From: Phycisphaerae bacterium
GTDB taxonomy: Bacteria; Planctomycetota; Phycisphaerae; Phycisphaerales; UBA1924
Length of the DNA: 64,000 nucleotides
Assembly (NCBI GenBank): GCA_016794925.1
Contig: JAEUIW010000001.1
Coordinates: 124,001 to 188,000 of the forward strand
Direction of reading: 5' to 3'
The notes under the pieces were generated by a model. That model did not search any database, was not told the origin of the DNA, and was given only the letters and a program-made list of their open reading frames with translations. The position numbers and the translations under genes were made by a program. Below are positions 33,253 through 43,471 of this stretch, in pieces (positions within the stretch are counted from its first letter, which is position 1; every line of letters starts with the position of its first letter).

Positions 33253-34200
33253 GTGCGTTCAGTGAACCAAGCGCGATCCTCGCAGGGGACGGAGCTGCAT
33301 ACCGGGCTCCAGTTGTACCTCCGTCAGATCAACGAAACGCCGCTTCTGACGGCCGAAGAGGAGAAACTCCTGGGGTGGGCGATCATCAACGACAACTGTG
33401 CCGCGTCGCGCGAGCGGATGATCCGGGCGAACCTGCGGCTGGTGGTGTCGATCGCCAAAAACTACGCCAATCGCGGCCTGTCGCTGCCCGACCTGATTGA
33501 GGAGGGCAACATCGGCCTGCTGCGGGCGGTTGAAGGATTCGACCCGGCGCAGGGGGCGCGGTTCAGCACCTACGCGTCGTGGTGGATCAAGCAGGCGATC
33601 AAACGCGCGCTCATCAACGCGGTGCAGCCGATCCACGTTCCCGCGTACATGGTGGAGCTGATCGCCAAGTGGAAGCAGGCGACCCGGAAGCTGGAGCTCG
33701 CGCTGGGGCGGGCGGCGTCGATGCAGGAGCTGGCGGACGAGATGCAGCTCCCGCTCAAGAAGATGCGGATCATCCGACGGGCCATCCGGGCCATGAAGGC
33801 GCCGGCGCAGGCCCCGCTGGACGATCGTGGCGATGCCCTGAATCTCGCGGATCTGGTGGCCGACACCCGGGCCGAGCCGCCGGATCAGTGCCTGTTCCGC
33901 GCGGACGAGATGGCCACGCTGCGCAAGCTGCTCGACGCCATCGATGAGCGCGAAGCGCGGATCCTCCGGATGCGGTTCGGGCTCGACGGTCAGGAGCCCC
34001 TGACGCTCAAGCAGATCGCCCACGCCATCGGGATCTCGCGGGAGCGAGTGCGACAGATCGCGGACGAGGCGTTGCGCAAGCTCAACGGCCAGGTCAACGA
34101 CGAGCGGCCCAGCCGGTTCTTTCGGCCCGAGTGCGAGGACGAAGCCGGCCCGGGCGAGGCCGACGGCGCCCCGGAGCGGCTTCGTCATATCGTGATCTGA
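33253..34200 (+). CDS. Sigma-70 family RNA polymerase sigma factor (RpoD/RpoS-like, no region 1.1)
   Basis: 315 aa; GTG 33253 or GTG 33262 could start it. Region 1.2 ([16 protein letters not shown]), region 2 with the promoter-melting stretch [25 protein letters not shown], region 3 ([20 protein letters not shown]) and region 4.2 helix-turn-helix ([17 protein letters not shown]) are all present. Region 1.1 is missing, as in group 2 sigma factors, so it more likely serves an alternative or stress programme than housekeeping. The C-terminal 40 residues are acidic and variable. It is followed after 84 bp by a secreted unknown. Confidence 0.92.
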   Translation: MRSVNQARSSQGTELHTGLQLYLRQINETPLLTAEEEKLLGWAIINDNCAASRERMIRANLRLVVSIAKNYANRGLSLPDLIEEGNIGLLRAVEGFDPAQGARFSTYASWWIKQAIKRALINAVQPIHVPAYMVELIAKWKQATRKLELALGRAASMQELADEMQLPLKKMRIIRRAIRAMKAPAQAPLDDRGDALNLADLVADTRAEPPDQCLFRADEMATLRKLLDAIDEREARILRMRFGLDGQEPLTLKQIAHAIGISRERVRQIADEALRKLNGQVNDERPSRFFRPECEDEAGPGEADGAPERLRHIVI

Positions 34201-34284
34201 CGAAGGAGTTGCCGAGCGGCCGCCGGTCGCACGCGAGGCGGCCCGGTCGCTACCATCACGGCCTCTGAACCGGAGGCCGACGAA

Positions 34285-35883
34285 ATGGGATACGGACAAC
34301 GGGGGTTGAGTGCGGGCGCGAGCGCCGGTCGAGTTCGGCGCGAAACCCGAACCTGGGCGGGGCTGCTTGCGCTCGCGGCGGCGCTGGCGATGGCGCCTCG
34401 GGCACAGGCCCAGTCGGACGACGCGCTCAAACGCGTCAACGATCTGTACGCCGACATCAAGCCCAATCGCCGGTCGGACCTGGTTGTGCTGCCCGCGCTC
34501 GCCAAGATGACCCCCCCGCCCGAGGCGGTCGAGTTGGTCGGTCGGGCGATCCTGATCCCGGCCAAGGCCGCGTCGTTCGCCCCGGCCAAGGCGTGGGCGG
34601 AAGCCCCGCCTCAGAAGGCCGTGCTCGAGTCGCTGGCGGCGGTGACCAAAGAGGACAATTTTCAGTCCGCGATGTACTTCGGTCAGCCTTACGGCGTCGA
34701 GGGCGTGCCGATCGAACTTGTGAAGGCCGAGCTGTACTCGGAATTGGGTGACCCTCCCACGCTTGCGAACGCCCGGTTCCTGTACCTTCGCCGGCTGGAG
34801 TGGGCGGCCTCGCTTGCGCACGTCGAGGCGACCCGGTTGCTCGCGGCGGGGGACGCGGACGCGGCGATGAAGACGATGCTGAACTGGCTGTTCTTCTCGC
34901 GACAGATCGCCGAGCGCGAGACACTGGGCGAGAAGCGCTGGGGCGTGAAGCAGGTCGAGCTCGCGCTCGAGCGGCTGCGCGACCTGGCGTACACGGACTT
35001 TCGCGCTCCCACGCACGGATTGGACGTGGTCAAGATCCAGGAGATCAACAAGCGTCTCCGCGACCGGGAGGGTTTCCTGGGGCTCGAACGTTTGCGTCTG
35101 CCGCGGGCGGACCGCATCGCCGCCGAGCAGTTGATCGGGCGGGTGTTCGTGCCCAAGGGGAACGCGAACCCGGAGGCCTTTGGTCCGATGATGGCCCAGG
35201 TCTCGACGCGCGACCGGCCGCTGCGTCTGTTCTCGGAATCGGGGCGATGGACGGCGCTCGCGGCACAGCACGCCGGCTGGTTCGAAACGCTCGATCGCCT
35301 GGAAAAGATCGCCAACGACTGGTCGCGCCGCTGGGCCCTTGAAGCGTTCGATCCGGTGTTGCGCACGCCCACCGACTTCGAGAAGATCGATCGCGTGAAA
35401 TACGCGACCATCGTCGCGGCCATGGGGGACGCCAAGTCCCTGTTCGACGCGCGGCAGCGCCTCCGCGCCGAGGCGGTGGGCACGCGTACGGCGCTGGGCA
35501 TGTACGGGTATTTTCTCAAGCAGAAGACGTTCCCACCGGAGGGCGGGCTCAGCGCCATCCGACCGGAGTTCGTGCCCCTGCTCGAGAACGACCCGTACAA
35601 CTCGGGCAAGCGGCCGCTGGAGTTTTTCGTGCCGATCCGCGATCAGGTATTCGGCCCGCGCGAAACACCCCGCCCCCACACCGTTCGCGTGTTCAACGAC
35701 TTCGGGAACGTCGCCGTGGACATCAGCCTCGGCCAGGACCAGTTCGTGCTCTACTCGGTCGGGCCTGACGATTCGAAGGGATTCGCCAAGGAAGCGGCGA
35801 AGGACGGCGGCGACTACCTGATCTGGCCGCCGATGGTCTCGCTGTACCGTCAGTACCTGATTGACAACGGTCAGATGAACTAG
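34285..35883 (+). CDS. Exported protein of unknown function with pseudopilin-like tail
   Basis: 532 aa. A long n-region precedes a signal segment (AGLLALAAALAMAPRAQA, about 27-44), so it is probably exported. The body is largely helical with no recognised domain. The last 70 residues contain NDPYNSGKRPLEFFV and DQFVLYSVGPDDSKGFAKEA, a pattern like the C-terminal calcium-loop region of GspG-type pseudopilins. The protein at 56884-58833 ends in a similar way. It has a Shine-Dalgarno-poor ATG and lies alone between the sigma factor and trxB genes. The function is unknown. Confidence 0.6.
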   Translation: MGYGQRGLSAGASAGRVRRETRTWAGLLALAAALAMAPRAQAQSDDALKRVNDLYADIKPNRRSDLVVLPALAKMTPPPEAVELVGRAILIPAKAASFAPAKAWAEAPPQKAVLESLAAVTKEDNFQSAMYFGQPYGVEGVPIELVKAELYSELGDPPTLANARFLYLRRLEWAASLAHVEATRLLAAGDADAAMKTMLNWLFFSRQIAERETLGEKRWGVKQVELALERLRDLAYTDFRAPTHGLDVVKIQEINKRLRDREGFLGLERLRLPRADRIAAEQLIGRVFVPKGNANPEAFGPMMAQVSTRDRPLRLFSESGRWTALAAQHAGWFETLDRLEKIANDWSRRWALEAFDPVLRTPTDFEKIDRVKYATIVAAMGDAKSLFDARQRLRAEAVGTRTALGMYGYFLKQKTFPPEGGLSAIRPEFVPLLENDPYNSGKRPLEFFVPIRDQVFGPRETPRPHTVRVFNDFGNVAVDISLGQDQFVLYSVGPDDSKGFAKEAAKDGGDYLIWPPMVSLYRQYLIDNGQMN

Positions 35884-36025
35884 TACTTCCGGGCGCTGCG
35901 TGCCAGCGCGGCGGGGAGAATCTGCCGCGCTCGCGGTTTGACTGACATCGTCGGCCGCCGCGACGCAAGCCGGGTGATTGGCCGGGGGTTCGCGCGGCCG
36001 CCGGGGGAACCTACACTCGACACCC

Positions 36026-37018
36026 ATGTCCACGACGACCGCCGCGCACAAATTGGTGATCATCGGATCGGGCCCGGCGGGCTGGACAGCGGCTATCTAC
36101 GCGGCCCGCGCCCAGCTCGAACCCGTGGTGTATGTCGGGGTTCCCAAGCAGGATCCCGGCCCGGTTCTCCCCGGCGGTCAGCTCATGCTGACCACGGAGG
36201 TCGAGAACTACCCCGGTTTCCCCGACGGCATCACGGGCCATGAGATGATGGCCCATTTTCAGAAGCAGGCGGAGCGGTTCGGGACCCGCGCGGTCGGCGC
36301 GGACATCGTTCGCTGCGAGTTCTCGCGCACGCCCGGGCGGCCCCACGCGCTGATCACCTCGGACGACGAGACGGTGCTCGCGCACGCGGTGATCCTCGCA
36401 ACCGGGGCCGTGGCGAATTGGATCGGGCTTCCCAACGAGATGCGGCTGGCCCGGTCTGGCGGTGGCGTCTCGGCGTGCGCCGTGTGCGACGGCGCGTTGC
36501 CCGCGTTCCGCAATCAACCCCTTGCCGTGGTCGGGGGGGGCGACACGGCGATGGAGGAGGCGAGTTACCTGACGAAGTTCGCGTCGACGGTCTACGTCAT
36601 CCATCGGCGTGATTCGCTCCGCGCGTCACGGATCATGCAGGAGCGGTTTCTCTCACGTCCCAACGCGAAAGTGTTGTGGAACAAGGTCGTGCATGACGTT
36701 CTGGGAGAGCGGTACCTGGAGGGCGTCCTGCTCGAGGACACCGTGACCCGGGAGCGGACGAGGCTCGACGTGAAGGGGCTCTTCATCGCGATTGGGCACA
36801 CGCCGGCGACGAAGTTCCTCATCGGCTCAGGCGTCGAGCTCGACGTCGCGGGGTATGTCGCGCTGCGGGGCCGCAACAGCCAGACCAACCTTCCCGGCGT
36901 GTTCGCCGCGGGCGACGTCGCGGACTCGCAGTACCGCCAGGCGGTCACCGCGGCGGGAATGGGGTGCGTCGCGGCGCTGGACGCGGAACGCTGGCTGGCC
37001 GCGAATCAGGTGCACTGA
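36026..37018 (+). CDS. trxB: Thioredoxin reductase-type flavoprotein
   Basis: 330 aa from ATG 36026. The FAD-binding GSGPAGWTAAIYAARA loop near the N-terminus, redox disulfide CAVC (C151, C154), NADPH-binding GGGDTAMEEASYLTKF, and the closing GVFAAGDVADSQYRQAVTAAGMGC segment that binds FAD are all present. It moves electrons from NADPH to thioredoxin or a similar partner in the cytoplasm. No thioredoxin gene is adjacent. Only 16 bp separate its stop from the convergent mutS stop. Confidence 0.94.
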   Translation: MSTTTAAHKLVIIGSGPAGWTAAIYAARAQLEPVVYVGVPKQDPGPVLPGGQLMLTTEVENYPGFPDGITGHEMMAHFQKQAERFGTRAVGADIVRCEFSRTPGRPHALITSDDETVLAHAVILATGAVANWIGLPNEMRLARSGGGVSACAVCDGALPAFRNQPLAVVGGGDTAMEEASYLTKFASTVYVIHRRDSLRASRIMQERFLSRPNAKVLWNKVVHDVLGERYLEGVLLEDTVTRERTRLDVKGLFIAIGHTPATKFLIGSGVELDVAGYVALRGRNSQTNLPGVFAAGDVADSQYRQAVTAAGMGCVAALDAERWLAANQVH

Positions 37019-37034
37019 GCGCCCCGCACGCGAG

Positions 37035-39878
37035 TCAGGATCCGGTCGAGTCTGTCGGAGCACACGCGTTCGACGCGCGAGCCAGGCCCGCCAGACGGCG
37101 CAGCTCATCGAACGCGCGCAGCGGCGTCAGCGATTCGATCTTCAATTCGCGGAGGGCGTCCACCGCCGGATGGGAAAGGTATTCCGTGAACAACGCCAGC
37201 TGACCGTTGAGGTCGGGCAGGCGGTTGGACGCGGCGGGCGAGCCGGCGCGTCGGGGAACGTTCGGTTCGGCCGGGCCCGGTACGGCGAGGTCCGCGTGGT
37301 GATGCACCGCGAGCGAATCGAGGATCTCCCGGGCACGACGCACAACCGGGTCGGGGAGCCCCGCGAGGCGGGCGACCTGGATGCCGTACGACTGCGAGGC
37401 CCTGCCGGGCTCGATGCGGTGCAGGAACACGATGGAATCGCCCCATTCTCGCACCGTGACGTGCAGGTTCCGCACGCGGCCCGGCAGCAGCTGGTCGAGA
37501 TCGGTCAGCTCGTGATAATGCGTGGCGAAGAGGGTGCGCGGCGGTGTGGGTGCGGTGGGGGAGTTTCCGTCTCCACCAGCCAGCCGCTCGGCGATGGCCC
37601 ACGCCAGCGAGAGCCCGTCGAGTGTTGACGTGCCGCGTCCAATCTCGTCCAGGATGACCAGCGATCGCGGGGTGGCGTGCAGGAGGATCCCCGCGGTCTC
37701 GATCATCTCCACCATGAACGTGGACTGTCCCGCGTGCAGGGCGTCGTCGGCGCCGATGCGGGTGAAAATCCGGTCGGTCAGTCCGATCGTGGCACGGTCG
37801 GCGGGGACGAACGAGCCGGTGTGCGCCAGCAGCGTCAGCAGGGCCGCCGTGCGGATGTACGTGGACTTTCCCGCCATGTTCGGCCCGGTGATGAGCGCCA
37901 GGCGAGGACCCGGTTCGGTCGCATCAGCGGCCCCGTCCGTGCGCGCGCCCAGCTCGATGTCGTTGGGCACGAACGCCGAGCCCAGCAGCTCGTCGAGCAC
38001 CGGATGCCGGGCGTGATGCGCGACGAGCGTTGGTTCCGTTGAGATCTCCGGCCGTCGCCAACTTCGCTTGTGCGCCTTGTCCGCGAAGCACAGCAGCGCG
38101 TCGAGCTCGGCCACGGCTTCGGCGAACCCGAGCAGCGGGTCCAGGAGCGTGGTCGCCGCGGCGCACAGCGCGGCGAACAATTTCTGCTCCCGATCCAGCG
38201 CCCGTGCCTCGGCGCTGCTCGCCTTGTCCTCGAAGGCCTTCAACTCGGGCGTGATGTACCGCTCGGCGTTGGTGAGTGTCTGCTTGCGGACAAAGGCCGC
38301 CGGCGCCTGGCGTGCCTGTGCCGCGGGCAGCTCGATGTAGTATCCAAAGACCTTGTTATAGCCGACCTTGAGGTTCGGGAGGGAGTGCTCATCGGCCAGC
38401 CGCCGCTGATACGCCGCCAGCCACTGTCCGGCATGATCGCGTAGGCCCCGTGCATCGTCCAGCTCGGCGTCCACGCCCGGCCGGAACAACCCACCCTCGC
38501 GCAGGTGAGGCGGCGGGTCGTCCACGCACTGCCGGGCCAGCCGTTCGGCGAACGGATCGAGCGACGCCACGCAGGAGTCCAGACGCGATCGCCATGCCGC
38601 CAGCGCGGGCGCGTCGCGCACGAGCTCGGCCAGTGTTCGCGCCCGACCCGCCGAGCGTCCCAGCGCGACCAGGTCCCTGGGCGAGGCGCGCCGCAAGGAC
38701 AGCCGCGCCGCGATCCTCGGCACGTCCTGCACGCCGCCGAGCCCGGCAGCACCTCCCAGCTCTTCCGCAAGTCGGCGATCCTCCAGGAGCACCGCCACCG
38801 CGTCCTGCCTGCGGCCGATGTCCTCCGCCCCGCAGAGCGGGCGGCAGAGCCAGTCGCGGAGCAACCGCTTTCCCATCGCCGTTCGCGGGGGTGTCCGGTA
38901 GTCGCCTGACATGAACACGCCCAGCAGAGAGCCGTCCGTGCGACCTGACCGGATGGTCCGTTCGATCTCCAAGGCGCGCCACGAGACCGCGTCCACATGC
39001 AGATAACCGGAGGGGTCATCCCGGCGCGGCGGCCGCAGGTGCGTCAGCGCGCCGGAAACCAGGTGCTGGTGATCTTGACCCGCGGCGCGGGCCGCGGTCG
39101 CGTCGTGGCTCGCGGGCGTGGCGGTCGCCCTCAGGTACCGCACGAGCGCGCCGGCCGGCAGAATCAGCTCGTCGTCGTCGCGGAGGCCGAAGCCCGCGAG
39201 CGTGGCGACCCCGAACTGTGCCAGCAGCGCCTCGCGTGCTTCGGCCGCGCGAAAGTACCACCCCGGCTGCGGCGACGTCGCCAGGCCGAGCGGTCCGGAG
39301 ATGCGGGCGATCCGAGGCGGTGGGGAGGCCCCGACAACTTCTGCATGAATGAGCTCGCGGACCGCGCGACGCGCCAATTCGTCCCCCAATGTCGAGGCTC
39401 GGCACTCGAACACGCGGAACTCGCCCGTCGAGGCGTCAGCAACCGCGGCCGCGACGCGGCTCTCGGCGCCGTCGCCGTCGTCAAGGAAGACCACCGCCGC
39501 CAATGCGCAGGACTCGTCGTCGGCGAGCAGGGTCTCGTCGACGCGTGTGCCGGCGGTGATCACGCGGGTGACCGCGCGTTCGACAATGCCCTTGGCCTCC
39601 TTCGGATCCTGGATCTGGTCACACACAGCGACCCGGAACCCTTGCGCGACCAGCTTCCGCAGGTAGTTTTCCAGTTGGTGGAACGGGACCCCCGCCATCG
39701 GGAGACCCTCCGATCGGCGCGTGAGCGTCAGGCCCAGTGCGTTGTGCAGCGTGACCGCGTCGTCGTCGAACGTCTCATAGAAATCGCCCATCCGAAACAG
39801 CAGCACGCACCCCGGGTGACGCTCTTTGAAGCGGTAGAACTGACGCATCGCGGGCGTATCGCGGGGATCGGTCGCCAT
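37035..39878 (-). CDS. mutS: DNA mismatch repair protein MutS
   Basis: 947 aa. The mismatch-reading Phe-x-Glu motif is in MGDFYETF near residue 31-38. Connector, lever and clamp regions follow. The ATPase has Walker A TGPNMAGKST (about 663-672), a DEIGRGTSTLDG Walker B/signature region and a FATHYHELT segment. Length is typical or slightly long for the family. MutS recognises mismatches and recruits MutL; no mutL lies here. It probably forms its own transcription unit. Confidence 0.95.
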   Translation of the reverse strand: MATDPRDTPAMRQFYRFKERHPGCVLLFRMGDFYETFDDDAVTLHNALGLTLTRRSEGLPMAGVPFHQLENYLRKLVAQGFRVAVCDQIQDPKEAKGIVERAVTRVITAGTRVDETLLADDESCALAAVVFLDDGDGAESRVAAAVADASTGEFRVFECRASTLGDELARRAVRELIHAEVVGASPPPRIARISGPLGLATSPQPGWYFRAAEAREALLAQFGVATLAGFGLRDDDELILPAGALVRYLRATATPASHDATAARAAGQDHQHLVSGALTHLRPPRRDDPSGYLHVDAVSWRALEIERTIRSGRTDGSLLGVFMSGDYRTPPRTAMGKRLLRDWLCRPLCGAEDIGRRQDAVAVLLEDRRLAEELGGAAGLGGVQDVPRIAARLSLRRASPRDLVALGRSAGRARTLAELVRDAPALAAWRSRLDSCVASLDPFAERLARQCVDDPPPHLREGGLFRPGVDAELDDARGLRDHAGQWLAAYQRRLADEHSLPNLKVGYNKVFGYYIELPAAQARQAPAAFVRKQTLTNAERYITPELKAFEDKASSAEARALDREQKLFAALCAAATTLLDPLLGFAEAVAELDALLCFADKAHKRSWRRPEISTEPTLVAHHARHPVLDELLGSAFVPNDIELGARTDGAADATEPGPRLALITGPNMAGKSTYIRTAALLTLLAHTGSFVPADRATIGLTDRIFTRIGADDALHAGQSTFMVEMIETAGILLHATPRSLVILDEIGRGTSTLDGLSLAWAIAERLAGGDGNSPTAPTPPRTLFATHYHELTDLDQLLPGRVRNLHVTVREWGDSIVFLHRIEPGRASQSYGIQVARLAGLPDPVVRRAREILDSLAVHHHADLAVPGPAEPNVPRRAGSPAASNRLPDLNGQLALFTEYLSHPAVDALRELKIESLTPLRAFDELRRLAGLARASNACAPTDSTGS

Positions 39879-39949
39879 GGCTGAACGTGAGCGTAGTGAG
39901 CCGCTTCCGGGTCCGCGGCGGGTGAGCGGGCACGGATCCCGCCGGACGG

Positions 39950-41179
39950 CTATTTCTCAGGGGTCGCGTGCGGAGCCGGACCGAAGACGGGCAGCGGCGG
40001 CGCGGCCCGGGGCTCGTGTGCGCGGTAGTCCTCGCCCAGAGCCTGCGCGATGGTCGCGGCGATCTGAGCCTGGATGACTCCCTCTCCGCCGGATCGTTCG
40101 CCCAGGGGCGGCGTGTCCGGCCCCATCACAGCGATCCAGAACTCCTCAGCCCGGTCGATTTTCTTGCCGTGGTCGCGCCACTCTTTGCCGATGCCGCGCC
40201 CGTGATCAGCGGTGAAAATGAGCGTCGTGCGGTCCTTGTACGCGGGCGTGCTCTGGCAGAGCGTCCACAACCGCTCGACGTACCGGTCCGCGTGGCGAGC
40301 CGCGCGAAGGTAGCGCTCGTACTCCCCCGCGTGCGCCCACTCGTCGGTCTCGCCCAGTCCGATAAAGACCACGCGCGGCGTGTTGAGTCCAACCCATTCC
40401 AACGCCGTTTCCGCGAGAATGGAATCGTGCGGCATGCTCGGCCAAGGTGACGGCGTGTCGGCACGCAGGCGGTTCAGCAGGTCAATCTGTGGCGACGTCC
40501 GACCGGCGGTCAGCGCATCGAAGCCGCCGTTGACGAGGAAACCGCAGCGCTCCGAGTTGAAGATCGACGGGAACACGTCCCACCCCGCGATCGCCGCCAC
40601 TTTCCCTTCGAACCCCGGACGATGCGCCAGGTATTCGAAAACGGTCTCGTTGCGATTGAGGATCTTCTTGTTCGAGTCGATGCTCGGGTCAACGAAGCCC
40701 ATGAACGCCTCGGCGTACCCCGGGTATGAGAACTTCAGACCGTTGGAGACATCCGCGTGTGAGCCTTTTTCCCGATTGCCGAAAATCTGGCCGCGCGAGG
40801 CGATCTCGCCCCAAATAAAAGGCATGAGCAGCCGTCGCCTGATTTCTGGGTCGTCGCGCCAGAATTCGGATCGGCAGCGATCCGGGTCCTCGACCCCTTC
40901 TTCCTTTGCGATCAACGAGGCTTCCGCGCCGTTGAACACCTCCTGCCACCTCAGCCCGTCCGTAATGACCAGAAAGACGTTTCGGGTCTTGGTCTCGGGA
41001 ATGGAGGCCGAAACAGGCGTACGGGCCTGGACGGAAAGACAAGCGGCGAGCGCGAGGATCATTCCAAACACGGGGGATGCTCCGTTGCATGATGACCGAG
41101 GAGTGCCGGGGCGGAACAGGCGGGCGTGTTTATACCAGACGAACTTGGCGGGAAGCCGGCAAGAAATGGGTTGCTCCAC
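39950..41179 (-). CDS. Alkaline phosphatase-superfamily (phosphodiesterase/sulfatase-like) exported protein
   Basis: 409 aa from GTG 41179, which has GGAGG seven bases upstream. ATG 41062 would instead start right at a normal signal peptide (MILALAACLSVQARTPVSA), so the start is uncertain. Metal-site strands of the superfamily are readable: VITDGLRWQEVF, GLGETDEWAHAGEY and TADHGRGIGKEWRDHGK. The nucleophile is probably in SNGLKFSYPGY. It should act in the periplasm on a phosphate or sulfate ester; the substrate is unknown. Divergent from the Val/Pro-rich secreted gene. Confidence 0.82.
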   Translation of the reverse strand: MEQPISCRLPAKFVWYKHARLFRPGTPRSSCNGASPVFGMILALAACLSVQARTPVSASIPETKTRNVFLVITDGLRWQEVFNGAEASLIAKEEGVEDPDRCRSEFWRDDPEIRRRLLMPFIWGEIASRGQIFGNREKGSHADVSNGLKFSYPGYAEAFMGFVDPSIDSNKKILNRNETVFEYLAHRPGFEGKVAAIAGWDVFPSIFNSERCGFLVNGGFDALTAGRTSPQIDLLNRLRADTPSPWPSMPHDSILAETALEWVGLNTPRVVFIGLGETDEWAHAGEYERYLRAARHADRYVERLWTLCQSTPAYKDRTTLIFTADHGRGIGKEWRDHGKKIDRAEEFWIAVMGPDTPPLGERSGGEGVIQAQIAATIAQALGEDYRAHEPRAAPPLPVFGPAPHATPEK

Positions 41180-41444
41180 TGATCAACCTCCATTGAGTTC
41201 ACGGGATCAGACAAAATACGTGCGTACGATGATCTCAGCCTGACAGGCCCAATAACTCAAAGCGGACCCAGCGAGAAATCACCGCGTGGCGACGGTTTTT
41301 CGTCGAACCGAGCCAACAGTTGAACGTAGTACCTACAAACCACGCGAACCGGGACCTGGGGCCCGGCGCGTGTGCAAGAATCGCATGTCTTGCCGTCGTG
41401 GCTCCAATAGGCCGCGCGACGCGCGAGAATCGAAGGAGCGAGCG

Positions 41445-42248
41445 ATGTTCCGGTTGTTGAACGCTCGGTGTGGTGGCTCGACCATCAATGGTCTGGCCGC
41501 GGCGGCGGGACTTGCGTTCGCGAGTATGGGGTGGGTGGGTGCCACGCCCGTCTCCGCAGGCGGCCCGCCTCGGGGGGGCTGGGGCGATCGAGGGGACTCC
41601 TGCGGAGACCGCGGCCGCAGCCGCAGCAGCTTCAATTTCAGTCTGAGCCTCGGCGCACCCTTGTGCCAACCGAGCTACCGGCCGGCCTACGTGCCGGTCT
41701 GTGAGCCGGTGTGCCGGCCGGTCTACCGCTCCTCGGTGGTGTACGTCCCCTCCCAAACAGTCGTATACACGTCAGCGCCTCAGGTCGTATACGCATCCCC
41801 TCCCCCGATCGTGGTGCAACAGGCTCCTCAGACAGTAATTGTGCAGCAGCCTGTGCCCGTGATTCAACCGGCGCCAGTCGTGTATCAGCCGCCCCCGGTC
41901 GTACAGGTGCCGCCTCCTCCCGTCGCATCGGGAATCGAGGTGGTTCCCGCCGATCTTCGGGCGAGTGCATACCAGACCAAGGACACCATCATCGTCCATG
42001 TGAGCGGAGTGAATCGTGCGCCGGGGTACACCACGTCGTTGTCGGTGCGTGACCCGAATGACCTGTACGCCCCGGTCGTCCTGCTCCGCAACTGGGCTCC
42101 GGTGGGAGAGGCGGCGGGTTCGGCGAGCGTGCCCTTTACACTCAACGCGACCGTGCGCGCCAATCACCCTCTGAGCACGCTGACGCTCCGGATCGGCGAT
42201 CAGGTGCTCGTGGTACCGGTCGAGCCGGTGCAGCCGATCAACAACTGA
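41445..42248 (+). CDS. Exported Val/Pro/Tyr/Gln-rich repeat protein
   Basis: 267 aa from ATG 41445 with GAAGGAG upstream. The signal peptide runs to about residue 38 (VSA/GG). A Cys-containing Arg/Ser/Gly segment follows, then a low-complexity block (about 75-165) of short repeats such as VVYVPSQTVVY, QVVYASPP, TVIVQQPVPVI and VVYQPPPVV. A compact C-terminal beta domain closes it. It may be a surface or cell-wall protein; the repeats suggest binding or extension rather than catalysis. No family is recognised. It lies alone between divergent and intergenic stretches. Confidence 0.6.
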   Translation: MFRLLNARCGGSTINGLAAAAGLAFASMGWVGATPVSAGGPPRGGWGDRGDSCGDRGRSRSSFNFSLSLGAPLCQPSYRPAYVPVCEPVCRPVYRSSVVYVPSQTVVYTSAPQVVYASPPPIVVQQAPQTVIVQQPVPVIQPAPVVYQPPPVVQVPPPPVASGIEVVPADLRASAYQTKDTIIVHVSGVNRAPGYTTSLSVRDPNDLYAPVVLLRNWAPVGEAAGSASVPFTLNATVRANHPLSTLTLRIGDQVLVVPVEPVQPINN

Positions 42249-42703
42249 CATGCCCGCGCGCCCTCAGGGGGCGAACAAATACGAGCCTCGAATGGACCAC
42301 GCCACCCGACGAACGCGCGGCGGCGTTTTGTGTTTGGGCGAGCGTGGCTTCTGGCCAGAGGGGGCCAGGACAGACTTCGCGACGGCAGTTTGCGATGGCT
42401 GCGCCATTTCCTGGTGCCGAGGCACGACGGGACGAGTGGATGGTCGTCGTCGGCTCCACCGATTTGGTGTGAGCATCTGGACTTGCGGGCGGTGTTTCTG
42501 AGAATGAGCCGCCGCGGGCGCGGGTTCCGACGTGCACCGATGCACATTCGGCCGGTCGAGACGATTCGACGGGATCGGGCCCCGTTCATCGGAACCGATT
42601 CGCATTCGCGGCCGGCGCTCAAGGTGGATCGCATGGGAACCCGTAACAATTTCCCACGCGGCCCGCTGGCTCGCGCATGCCCTCGATCCTGTCCCCGTTC
42701 CGA
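42249..42703. other. Intergenic region, no gene or RNA recognised
   Basis: 455 bp of GC-rich DNA between the repeat protein and the convergent GNAT gene. Short open frames on both strands lack ribosome binding sites and recognisable sequence. A GCGCGCGGCGGCGTTTTGTG stretch at 42315-42334 is GC-rich followed by T residues but no clear stem was found. A decayed gene or an unknown small RNA cannot be excluded. Confidence 0.35.
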
Positions 42704-43291
42704 CTACGTCCGCTCAAGGTCGCGGTAGTAGTACGTCGCGCTGCAGCGGCCTCCTCCAGGGTACAACGCATAGCCGGGGATGTCGCCCACGCGCACCCAG
42801 CCGAGGCGTTCGTACATGCGGGCCGCATCCCCGCCGGTCACCGCATCGAGAACGAGCAGTGTCTTGCCGCATTCGCGGGCGGCGACTTCGGCGGCGCGCA
42901 TCAACGTCTGGCCCAGGCCCTGCCGGCGCGCGCGGCGATGCACCAGCATCTTCGCCAGATCGGCGCGGTGCGGCTGGTTTTCGGGCATATTGAGGATCAG
43001 TTGTACGGTGCCGCACACGCCGCGATTCCCGCCCGTATCCTCGGCGATCAGGAGGATGCGGTGACCCGCGGCGACGTCTTCCGCCACGCGCTGCCAGAAC
43101 GCCCTTGCACGGTCACGGGTCAGCGGGAGCATGAAGCTGACCGAAGCGCCGTCTTCGACGCAATCGATGAGCAGGTCCATGAGTTGCTCGATCCGGTCAG
43201 GTTCGAGGGACTGAAGGCGTCGGATGGACCAGTTCGGGTTTGCGCGTCTGGTTGGGTGAGCGGGTGTCGTCATCACCATCTCGATGCTCAT
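42704..43291 (-). CDS. GNAT-family N-acetyltransferase
   Basis: 195 aa from ATG 43291; ATG 43273 is nearly as likely and the frame is open to 43366. The acetyl-CoA-binding motif A is in KMLVHRRARRQGLGQTLM, with the R-x-x-G-x-G pyrophosphate loop, and motif B continues in LLVLDAVTGGDAARMYERLGW. It transfers an acetyl group to an amine; the substrate is unknown, and self-resistance or small-molecule detoxification roles are common. The Y-x-L-Y-P-G-G tail is typical. Likely a single gene. Confidence 0.85.
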   Translation of the reverse strand: MSIEMVMTTPAHPTRRANPNWSIRRLQSLEPDRIEQLMDLLIDCVEDGASVSFMLPLTRDRARAFWQRVAEDVAAGHRILLIAEDTGGNRGVCGTVQLILNMPENQPHRADLAKMLVHRRARRQGLGQTLMRAAEVAARECGKTLLVLDAVTGGDAARMYERLGWVRVGDIPGYALYPGGGRCSATYYYRDLERT

Positions 43292-43471
43292 GCGGAGTTG
43301 TGTACCGCTTGGCGCGGAAGCGAGATCGTACTTGGCAGAGCAAGTTGCGCGGCGTATCCCCCACAACTGGTGGGTTTTGCGCCGCTCCTACCTTAATAAG
43401 ACAAAATTATCCCAAATTAGGCTGATGCTCTGGAGCGCAAGATCCACGTTGACGCCAATGATGGAGGTGAG

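Noticed and set aside
33259..36063. 934-codon minus-strand frame opposite the sigma factor and secreted protein genes
   Set aside because: It runs antisense across two well-supported genes and their gap, with Arg-rich shadow composition.
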